A DNA stretch of 48,010 bases from Thermoprotei archaeon (lineage in GTDB: Archaea > Thermoproteota > Thermoprotei > Thermofilales > B20-G17), in assembly GCA_003650675.1 (NCBI GenBank), contig QMRH01000008.1, positions 1 through 48,010 on the forward strand, in the 5' to 3' direction. This document shows positions 41,619 through 48,010 of the stretch, in pieces. The position numbers and the translations under genes are program-made. Each line of letters starts with the position of its first letter. Within the stretch, counting starts at the first letter, position 1. The notes under the pieces were generated by a model, which saw only the letters and a list, made by a program, of their open reading frames with translations, searched no databases and was not told the origin of the DNA.

Positions 41619-42572
41619 ATGTTACTTAAAATCCGGCCAGCCACCCTAGACGATGTCGCAGGAATAACGGAGGTTCATTGCTCAGACATAGATAGATGGT
41701 TTAAATGGGAGGACGGTGAACGCGTGGAAGCGAGATACGAGGAGCTCAGCGTGGAGGAGCGTTTTGAGCATGGAGGACCATGGATGAGCGTTGAGACATG
41801 TGCTGTGCACTTGAACTATGTCCTTACCTCGGGACAGTATCCCCTGGTGGCGGAATTGGATGGAAAAATTGTAGGTGAACTAGAACTGTACATAGGGGAT
41901 GAAAGGAGCGTCCTAGGTAAAACAGCTTTTATCGACATACTTTTTATCCATAAAAATTATAGGAGAAAGGGGATTGGGAGGGCTTTAATCGACAAGGCAC
42001 GTAAACTTGCGATGAAAAAACACTGCAACACTTTAAGCGTATGGCCTGAAAGGGATGCAATACCCTTTTACAGGAAATGCGGCTTAAATAAGACGGCCTT
42101 CGAAATAACGTACATTATCATAAAGGTAGGCCACTGTAAAAATTTGGAGGGTAGGGGTAAAAGGGAACCATTTCCAGACAACTATAATGCACTTAGGGAA
42201 ATGTATTTTATCTCCCCTAGAATAGGGTCGGCGTATACTATTTGGCTTAAAAGCCGATGGATTTTCGCATTGAAAGAAACCAGGATAGTTTTCGATGAAG
42301 GATATCTCCCAAAGTATGAAGCCATGTACATTATTGAGAGTCTCTGGCGTAAAAGAAGGGACGCTAGACTTATTTTCTGGATAGATGATTTAGGGAACCT
42401 GCCGGAAGCATTAAGCCTGGTTTGCTATAGGGCAAGGAGAAAGGGTTTCGAGAGGTTGCACATGTTTGTAGAGAAGGATATATATGAAGATTTTATTAAA
42501 GAAAAGTTTCCCCACGAAGTTAGGGGGAGTGAATTGGTTTTAATGGAGAAATTAACCTGCCCTGACGACTAA
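41619..42572 (+). CDS. GNAT-family N-acetyltransferase, two-domain
   Basis: 317 residues. The N-terminal GNAT domain (about 3-165) has IRPATLDDVAGI, the central strand FIDILFIHKNYRRKGIGRAL (acetyl-CoA pyrophosphate loop R-R-K-G-I-G-R-A) and IPFYRKCGL. The C-terminal part (about 180-317) looks like a second, reduced domain of the same kind (PEALSLVCYRARRKGFERLH). The acceptor is unknown. It begins 4 nt after the hydrolase stop, so it is probably co-transcribed. Confidence 0.78.
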   Translation: MLLKIRPATLDDVAGITEVHCSDIDRWFKWEDGERVEARYEELSVEERFEHGGPWMSVETCAVHLNYVLTSGQYPLVAELDGKIVGELELYIGDERSVLGKTAFIDILFIHKNYRRKGIGRALIDKARKLAMKKHCNTLSVWPERDAIPFYRKCGLNKTAFEITYIIIKVGHCKNLEGRGKREPFPDNYNALREMYFISPRIGSAYTIWLKSRWIFALKETRIVFDEGYLPKYEAMYIIESLWRKRRDARLIFWIDDLGNLPEALSLVCYRARRKGFERLHMFVEKDIYEDFIKEKFPHEVRGSELVLMEKLTCPDD

Positions 42573-42582
42573 CCTGTGAACC

Positions 42583-43239
42583 TTATTTTTTAACCTGGTT
42601 GCTGTTCTCCCCAACGTATCTTAAGGCGGTTTCTAAAGCTATTTTTACAGCTTCAACCATAAGGTGAAGGCACATGCTAGGGGTGGGACTGGCTTTTTCT
42701 GTTGCTTGCTTAGGTGTATAAGGTATATGCATGAACCCAACGAGGGTTTCGAGACCATACATCTCTACTGTATGCAATGAGATGTATAAAGCGTAGTTGC
42801 AGAGGAATGTTCCAGCAAAGAAAGATTTTCTTGCAGGGATCCCGTTTCTCCTAAGCGACTCCACTATCATGTCCACGGGTATGGTAGAAAAATAGGCTAC
42901 TGGGCCATCGGAATAGATGGGTTCACCAGAGGGCTTATAGCCGTCGCTGTCGGGTCCAGTAGCCATTATGTTTAAAGCCACCTTCTCCACCGAGATTACC
43001 GGAGAACCGGGAGCAAGACCCAAATGAAGTGCTACTAAAGGCTTCTTCTCTAGTATAAGGGCTGGAAGGGTATCTTTAACCCTCCTATACGACACCGGAA
43101 GCACGTATCCAAGCACTTTACATCCACTTAAAACGCTTCCAGCAAGCTCTTCAACAACATCCATTGTAGGATTATATTTCTCCCCATTCCAGGGCTCAAA
43201 CCCCGTCAAAAGTATGAATTTATCCGCGTGTTTTTGCAT
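42583..43239 (-). CDS. pcp: Pyrrolidone-carboxylate (pyroglutamyl) peptidase
   Basis: 218 residues of peptidase family C15, which removes N-terminal pyroglutamate. Signatures: LLTGFEPWNGEKYNPT at the N-terminus, Glu in ISVEKVALNIM, catalytic Cys in FFAGTFLCNYALY, and catalytic His in VGFMHIPYTPKQA. Soluble. The ATG at 43239 was chosen over one four codons earlier because the TATA box at 43262-43269 is 26 nt away, giving a leaderless mRNA. Confidence 0.9.
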   Translation of the reverse strand: MQKHADKFILLTGFEPWNGEKYNPTMDVVEELAGSVLSGCKVLGYVLPVSYRRVKDTLPALILEKKPLVALHLGLAPGSPVISVEKVALNIMATGPDSDGYKPSGEPIYSDGPVAYFSTIPVDMIVESLRRNGIPARKSFFAGTFLCNYALYISLHTVEMYGLETLVGFMHIPYTPKQATEKASPTPSMCLHLMVEAVKIALETALRYVGENSNQVKK

Positions 43240-43261
43240 GTAGATTAACACCGAAAAATCT

Positions 43262-43269
43262 TTTATAAA
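43262..43269 (-). promoter_or_regulatory. TATA box of pcp
   Basis: TTTATAAA, centred about 26 nt before ATG 43239 on the minus strand, as for other leaderless genes in the window. Confidence 0.55.
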
Positions 43270-43323
43270 TATGGACTCCCGGAATCGCTGAGCCTAACCT
43301 AATGGAGAGCAACGTTTAAGGCG

Positions 43324-43419
43324 TTGAGCCACGCTAACGGCCGATACATATACAGTTACTTGGACTACAGGAGGAAAGGCAAACATTTAACGGTTTCGTT
43401 AGAGTTTAAAAATCTGTAA
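43324..43419 (+). other. Very short coding-like fragment
   Basis: TTG 43324 to TAA 43417 gives 31 residues including HANGRYIYSYLDYRRKGKHL. The G-R-Y-I-Y-x-Y-x-x-Y-R-x-x-G-K pattern resembles the beginning of some transposases and related proteins, so this may be the scrap of an insertion element. It lies between pcp and the glycosidase gene. Confidence 0.25.
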
Positions 43420-43455
43420 TAGACTTTTAGAATACGTTAAAAACGGTGGAGCAGT

Positions 43456-45333
43456 ATGAGTCCACTAGATGAGCTTACTAGAAGCGATAAATATCACCTC
43501 TGCGGTAACATAACATCCATATGGTCTAAGGACGCTGGTATCGACTTTTACGTTTACGGGGAATACTTCTATGCCCGCCCACTTTTAAGACCCCTAATTC
43601 TCACGGGGAAGGGAAGGGACCAGCTGACTTTCGTTTCCAGAAAATGGACCCCCCATGTTATCTCCGAGACGTATGAAGGTCGCTACACTAAGGCTACGGT
43701 TACATCCTCGGTCTACAAAGACACTGTGTTCTATAAGCTTTCAATTCAAGGCAGAGACTACGAGGGGTCTATAGAAGTCTTCTTAGAGGGGTTTATGAGA
43801 CCCTTCCACTATTTCAGTGAAAGGCTTGTTGAAAAGATGTGTAGTCTTGTCGAATTGGAATGGGAAAGTATGGATAGAAGTCTTCTCTTCAGCTATGATA
43901 AAAAATACTTTGTGAACGTCTATGGCGACTTTAGGGTAGATGCGGTATCAAGGAGGAAGGGCGGCTTATTCTATCGTCTTTACATGAAACAGAAACAGCC
44001 CTTCACGATAAAAATCGTGGTGACAGGTGGACCCTCAAGGAAGACTGCGGTGGAGGAGTCAGAATCATACTACGAGGACCCCGATGCGTTAATCGAGAAA
44101 AGGAGGAGGGAGGTTGAAAGACTGTTCTCTAAAGTCCCTAAAGTGCAGTTGAATGAAAGATACAAAAAACTCTACTACTATTGCTGGTACGTGATCCTCC
44201 TGAACGGCGTTGAGATACCTTGGCACGATAGACTAAAACATAGGTTCACTATGCCTTCAAAGTACCTTTTCCTACACCATTGGCTTTGGGACTCGGGCTT
44301 CCATTCAATAGTGCTTTCAAACTATGACGTGGAACTTGCGAAAAGCGAGCTTTTAAACCTTTTCCTAAACCAGCAGGAAGATGGAAGGATACCTCACGAG
44401 GTGTTCCTTTCACGTAAGCTGTGTAAGGCCGTGTGGGGTATAGATGACTATGTTCCATGGACGACTCAGCCACCTGTTTTAGCCATAGCGGTGGATCGTA
44501 TATATGAAGTCTCCAGAGACCTAGAATACGTTAAAAAAGTGTTGCCATACTTGATGAGGTACGATGAATGGTTTAGAAATAAAAGAGACTACGATAGAGA
44601 CGAGCTAATATCATACGTCGATTATCTGGAGTCTGGGTGGGATGATGCTGTTAGATGGGATGAAGCTATAGAAAAATATCGAAAAGATCCGGAGAAATAC
44701 AAGGCTATGTACGGGAGGATCACGATGGCTCCCGTGGAGGCCATAGATCTCAATGTTTTCATATATATTCAGAGAAAAACCATAGCAAAGTTATCTAGAA
44801 TACTTGGAAATGAGGAAGATGCCTCATACTATGAGAAACTAGCAGAGAAGACAAGGGAAGGTATACAGCGATACATGTGGGATGAGGATCTAGGACTTTT
44901 CCTAGACATATACGAGGAAGACCATAAAAGGATCCCTGTTAAAACCCCTGCAAGCTTCTACCCTATGTTTGCTGGAATAGCAACCCCAGCGCAAGCCAAA
45001 AAGATGGTGGAACACCTGCTAAACAGCAAGGAATTTTGGACAACCTTTCCTTTGCCAACCGTAAGCGCAGATAATCCCAAATATGATCCAAAAGGCTATT
45101 GGAGAGGAAGAAGCTGGATAAACCCCATATGGTTTGTCTTTAACGGGCTTAAAGAATACGGCTATAACGAGGTCGCCGATATGCTCTTGGAAAAGGTCCT
45201 CGACATAATGGCTGAGGGGCCAACGTGCAACGAGAACTATAACAGCGCCACCGGTGAACCTTTAGGAACAATAGATTTCGGCTGGTCCACTCTAATACTT
45301 GATATGATACTTTCCCAAAGTTCAAAAAGCTGA
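43456..45333 (+). CDS. GH63-like (alpha/alpha)6-barrel glycosidase
   Basis: 625 residues. A beta N-terminal domain (about 1-200) is followed by an (alpha/alpha)6 barrel with family landmarks HHWLWDSGFHSIVLSNYDVE, LFLNQQEDGRIPHEVF, TTQPPVLAIAV, YLESGWDDAVRWD (probable general acid Asp), GRSWINPIWFVFNGLKEYGY, and the end block NENYNSATGEPLG with DFGWST (general base Glu region). It resembles GH63-type glucosidases and mannosylglycerate hydrolases; trehalose- or glycan-related substrates are possible. No signal peptide. GGTGGAG lies 5 nt before the ATG. Confidence 0.82.
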   Translation: MSPLDELTRSDKYHLCGNITSIWSKDAGIDFYVYGEYFYARPLLRPLILTGKGRDQLTFVSRKWTPHVISETYEGRYTKATVTSSVYKDTVFYKLSIQGRDYEGSIEVFLEGFMRPFHYFSERLVEKMCSLVELEWESMDRSLLFSYDKKYFVNVYGDFRVDAVSRRKGGLFYRLYMKQKQPFTIKIVVTGGPSRKTAVEESESYYEDPDALIEKRRREVERLFSKVPKVQLNERYKKLYYYCWYVILLNGVEIPWHDRLKHRFTMPSKYLFLHHWLWDSGFHSIVLSNYDVELAKSELLNLFLNQQEDGRIPHEVFLSRKLCKAVWGIDDYVPWTTQPPVLAIAVDRIYEVSRDLEYVKKVLPYLMRYDEWFRNKRDYDRDELISYVDYLESGWDDAVRWDEAIEKYRKDPEKYKAMYGRITMAPVEAIDLNVFIYIQRKTIAKLSRILGNEEDASYYEKLAEKTREGIQRYMWDEDLGLFLDIYEEDHKRIPVKTPASFYPMFAGIATPAQAKKMVEHLLNSKEFWTTFPLPTVSADNPKYDPKGYWRGRSWINPIWFVFNGLKEYGYNEVADMLLEKVLDIMAEGPTCNENYNSATGEPLGTIDFGWSTLILDMILSQSSKS

Positions 45334-45469
45334 TACGATAATTATTTTAATTTATCTACCTCAACTTACTACCTTAAAGTAGCATGTATTGAGTACCGGC
45401 TACTAGAAGAATATTGGAAGTGCTACTTCTTCTCCAGTCTTAACCTATTCAGTAAGATTAATATGTTAT

Positions 45470-45489
45470 ACCATGGAATATTCCATGGT
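45470..45489. promoter_or_regulatory. 20-bp perfect palindrome over the AbrB start
   Basis: ACCATGGAATATTCCATGGT is a perfect inverted repeat that contains the ATG at 45485. An ATTAATAT box (45457-45464) lies 26 nt before that ATG. The AbrB-type protein made from it probably binds here. Confidence 0.75.
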
Positions 45490-45766
45490 GAATATTTTGA
45501 TCACAACTAAAGTAGATAAAATGGGTAGGACGGTGATACCAAGCCCTATAAGAAAAATCTTGGGTATAAGGGAAGGAGACCACGTAGAATGGGTCATCGA
45601 GGAGGGTCGAGTAGTGGTCAGGAAGAAAATCCAAGTAAATGAAGATGCAGTAAGGAGGAGATTTAAAGAACTTAGAGCAAAGGCTCCAAAATGCTTCGTC
45701 GAGAAGGAGGAGAGGGAGGATAAATGGGCACTAGAGTATTGGGCGCTAGCAAAGCTTGGGCTCTAG
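45485..45766 (+). CDS. AbrB/SpoVT-type antitoxin
   Basis: 93 residues with the swapped-hairpin AbrB DNA-binding fold: ITTKVDKMGRTVIPSPIRKI then LGIREGDHVEWVIEEGRVVV. A charged helical tail (AVRRRFKELRAKA, KWALEYWALAKLGL) should hold the toxin. ATG 45485 is favoured over ATG 45473 by TATA spacing. It is directly followed by a PIN toxin gene and autoregulated through the palindrome. Confidence 0.82.
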   Translation: MVNILITTKVDKMGRTVIPSPIRKILGIREGDHVEWVIEEGRVVVRKKIQVNEDAVRRRFKELRAKAPKCFVEKEEREDKWALEYWALAKLGL

Positions 45767-45768
45767 GC

Positions 45769-46242
45769 GTGGTTGATGTAGGTCTAATAGTACTTAGTCA
45801 CTGCGAAAACCCTGCGAAAAATGAAGCCATAGATTTTCTCGAAAAAATCTTTCTAGGTGAAATAAATGCAAAAATACCCGTGACCGGTTTCATAGGTGCA
45901 TACCACATATTGACTAGGTATCTAAAAGTGGAAAAGGAACAGGCAAAAACGGAACTGTTGAAGACGCTTGAGTTACGGCATCCATCTCTCATATCCGATG
46001 TATCAGTTGACCATGCAATAACTGCCCTTAAGAATGCCGTACGGTTTAAAGTTGAGGGATGGGACGGCTATCTCATAAGCCTTGCAGACAGCTTAGGAGC
46101 GTCAATAATATACACTATTGACAGAAAACTAGCTAGAGTGAAACACCTAAGCATAGTAATACCCATAAGCAGGAGAACTCTCCAGGAATATTATCAATGG
46201 ATTGAGGAAAAGCTAAAGGACAGATGTCATACTAAAATCTAG
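45769..46242 (+). CDS. PIN-domain toxin paired with AbrB antitoxin
   Basis: 157 residues from GTG 45769, 2 nt after the antitoxin stop. PIN pattern: Asp in VVDVGLIVLSHCENP, then the DGYLISLADSLG helix with two Asp, then IIYTIDRKLARV. The usual second acidic residue (E-V/A) is replaced near GFIGAYHILTRYL, so metal binding may be weaker. An in-frame longer start at 45724 overlaps the antitoxin; the short form is preferred. Confidence 0.75.
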   Translation: MVDVGLIVLSHCENPAKNEAIDFLEKIFLGEINAKIPVTGFIGAYHILTRYLKVEKEQAKTELLKTLELRHPSLISDVSVDHAITALKNAVRFKVEGWDGYLISLADSLGASIIYTIDRKLARVKHLSIVIPISRRTLQEYYQWIEEKLKDRCHTKI

Positions 46243-46324
46243 AATTCGGCGTCCTTGAATCCACTTATGATATATCATCTATCAAAGCAAAAGTGTGATA
46301 GAAAACGAGGTCTAGACACTATAT

Positions 46325-47305
46325 TTAGCCAGCATTTTTAAGGAAATCATTATATTGAAATGAACTGCAGAGCGGGTCGCGGTAATCTAAGTTCTTTAAA
46401 AGCAACCTTCTAGCAATACATCCTCCTTGGCAATCCATCTTGATGGCACAGTTATTACAGGCTATGGGTATAGGTGATCTAGCTTCTAGTGGATGATGTT
46501 TATAGTCTTCTATGATTTTATCAGGTTTATCGGTAAGAATGTTCCCTATGGTTAAATCCAATGTATCGCACAAAAGCACCCGTCCATCCGGCCCGACATC
46601 TAGGGTGGTGTATGCTGGACACTTCCCTACGTAAAGGTGTTTATCAGAAACATATAGTCCGGCGAACGGTGCACACCATATTGAAGCATATATATCTTCG
46701 TTTTTTGCTGTATTTTCAGCGAGTTTTATTGCTTCATACACTTGTTTGTTAGATGGCATAGCGTTTTTAGCTCTCTTAGTTGAAGGTATAACTGGTATCA
46801 GGGACATGTAATCAACTCCTAGATCCCTCGAGAATACAAGATAATCTCCAGCCTCTCTGTAATTGTATTTAGTTATGGTGAAGCATGAGCGTACAGTAAC
46901 CCCTAGATCTATCAGCATCCTTATACCTTTCATTGTAGGATGCCACGTGCCTCTTCCCCTTATCAGCTCATGTGTCTCCGGTCGCGCTCCATCTATACTT
47001 GTATAGATGGTGATTTCCCGTCTAGCAAGATTTCTGGCTATTTTTTCAGTGAGAAGTGTAAGGTTGCTGAACACCGACACTCTGAGACCATGTTCTCTAA
47101 AGTAATCTATAATCTTAAAAAGATCTCTTCGGAGTAGAGGCTCGCCACCAGTAATGTTAACCGAGTCGGCGCCCAGCTCCACTATTTTTTCTGCTAATGT
47201 AAGAGCTTCATTTGGAGGAAGTTCTTGCCCTAGATCCCTTCCCTTCACGTAACAGTGTGAACAGTTGAGGTTGCATCTAGAGGTTATTAACCATATAACA
47301 AACAT
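46325..47305 (-). CDS. Radical SAM protein with SPASM-type C-terminal cluster domain
   Basis: 326 residues. Radical SAM cluster motif C-N-L-N-C-S-H-C at residues 11-18 (TSRCNLNCSHCYVKG), the GGEPLLR SAM-binding turn, and a C-terminal Cys set (CPAYTTLDVGPDGRVLLCDT, then CNNCAIKMDCQGGCIAR, then DPLCSSF) typical of SPASM auxiliary clusters. Such enzymes modify peptides (PqqE type) or porphyrins (AhbC/D type). The role here is open: no precursor peptide or heme gene is adjacent. It starts at ATG 47305. Confidence 0.85.
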   Translation of the reverse strand: MFVIWLITSRCNLNCSHCYVKGRDLGQELPPNEALTLAEKIVELGADSVNITGGEPLLRRDLFKIIDYFREHGLRVSVFSNLTLLTEKIARNLARREITIYTSIDGARPETHELIRGRGTWHPTMKGIRMLIDLGVTVRSCFTITKYNYREAGDYLVFSRDLGVDYMSLIPVIPSTKRAKNAMPSNKQVYEAIKLAENTAKNEDIYASIWCAPFAGLYVSDKHLYVGKCPAYTTLDVGPDGRVLLCDTLDLTIGNILTDKPDKIIEDYKHHPLEARSPIPIACNNCAIKMDCQGGCIARRLLLKNLDYRDPLCSSFQYNDFLKNAG

Positions 47306-47566
47306 GGCGAACCGCCCCTAGCATCCCTGGCTTCTATGATAATTCAGATTTAATACAAGTTGTCTTGACTTCCATTTGGGTTAAATCCCTCTAATACTCC
47401 TGGCAATTATATAGACAACTGGGTTAAAAACCTTCCTGGAGCAACTCTACCGACAACCTTCAGGGGCGTAGATATTTAATATTCCAGTTACGTGGAGCCT
47501 ACTGTGAAGCACTTTGGCTAAAATATTTTATAGTTTTCCGGACAAAAGTTTGATTGGGTAAGAGAT

Positions 47567-48010
47567 TTGCTTCTGAAGGAAGCTTGGGATATTCTCGAGA
47601 AATCCAATGAATCCTATAATACTGAACATCCATCGTTATGGGTGAAGGAAAAGGACTTTAATGGGCTCTCGGCGGTCAAAGGTCATGTGGCCTTTTTTGT
47701 GTCGTTTCAAGATGGGCGAGTAGAACAGATAAAAGGTGAGGGAGAGGGAAGGGATAGAATAGGCTTCTGGTACGATTTTTTACGGTGTATCAGAAGATTA
47801 AACATTGGTTTATACACTGATGGTGGATGTATTCCACCTGATAAAAATGCAGTAAAATACGTTAGTGGACTGGGCTGGAAGGGGCATCTCTATTCTATAA
47901 ACGGGGTTAAGATCGAGAGAATAGATTACATATCGCTGGATAAGCCGATTCTCTACATTGTTTTCAGGATTAAGGGGGGAAAGGGATGTGTTTTGGAGCT
48001 AGTTGTTGAA
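47567..48010 (+). CDS. Unknown protein, cut by the window end
   Basis: Open frame running off the right edge, about 148 residues visible. It was not recognised; segments include LLLKEAWDILEKSNESYN, VKGHVAFFVSFQDGRVEQIK, IGFWYDFLRCIRRLNIGLY and LYTDGGCIPPDKNAVKYVSG. The frame is open from 47534, with TTG 47567 the first usual start codon and a TATA-like TTTTATAG near 47530. The region 47306-47533 before it holds no gene. Confidence 0.5.
   Translation, partial: MLLKEAWDILEKSNESYNTEHPSLWVKEKDFNGLSAVKGHVAFFVSFQDGRVEQIKGEGEGRDRIGFWYDFLRCIRRLNIGLYTDGGCIPPDKNAVKYVSGLGWKGHLYSINGVKIERIDYISLDKPILYIVFRIKGGKGCVLELVVE

Overview
This window looks like chromosomal DNA of a thermophilic archaeon, most likely a member of the Thermoproteota (Crenarchaeota) or a close relative. 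The evidence is as follows. Several genes have an archaeal TATA box about 26 nt before an ATG, i.e. leaderless mRNAs (starts at 6530, 21799, 38982, 43239). There is a Sulfolobus-type single-OB SSB with a basic Arg-rich tail (13.6 kb), an NfeD/slipin pair as in Pyrococcus, a ThiR-type regulator (37.4 kb) and many VapBC/PIN toxin pairs. No rRNA, tRNA or CRISPR array was found. The species cannot be fixed from sequence alone.

Layout. 0-0.5 kb: a broken MBL-fold gene. 0.7-3.7 kb: a visibly AT-rich iron block (DtxR-FeoA regulator, IscU-like scaffold, FeoB). 3.7-5 kb: decayed DNA. 5.1-6.5 kb: hydrogenase-maturation protease behind a HEPN/MNT toxin-antitoxin pair. 6.5-9.4 kb: NfeD protease, slipin, MBL hydrolase. 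9.55-9.68 kb: a strong unannotated structured RNA candidate on the minus strand with its own promoter. 10-13 kb: an overlapping metal ABC transporter operon (binding protein, DtxR-type regulator, ATPase, permease) with two tandem operators at its start. 13.1-14.7 kb: degenerate MNT protein, SSB, HEPN protein. 14.8-15.7 kb: MFS pseudogene. 15.8-21.8 kb: molybdopterin oxidoreductase, TIM-barrel glycosidase-like protein, frameshifted HAD phosphatase, transglutaminase-like protein.

21.9-31 kb is an accessory island. It has two same-strand copies of the 5' part of a tyrosine recombinase, about 4.5 kb apart, three VapBC modules, a HEPN protein, a ferredoxin with a divergent ArsR regulator and a striking double operator, and several decayed small genes.

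31.2-34.3 kb holds the most unusual cluster. It comprises a membrane-anchored extracytoplasmic protein (split by a one-base frameshift in a G run), a thioredoxin-CcdA fusion, a small secreted protein with 14 cysteines, and a seven-helix membrane protein. Together they look like an extracytoplasmic thiol/disulfide system, possibly making a disulfide-rich peptide (archaeocin-like). 34.5-47.3 kb returns to mixed chromosomal genes: flavin reductase, HExxH peptidase, NifX-TM-Zn-ribbon fusion, ThiR, VapBC, alpha/beta hydrolase with membrane tail, GNAT, pyrrolidone-carboxyl peptidase, GH63-like glycosidase, AbrB-PIN pair, radical SAM/SPASM protein. The window ends inside an unrecognised gene.

Several frameshifts (MFS, HAD, 31.4 kb) fall in or next to short base runs. 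Some may be sequencing or assembly errors rather than real decay; this is flagged entry by entry.
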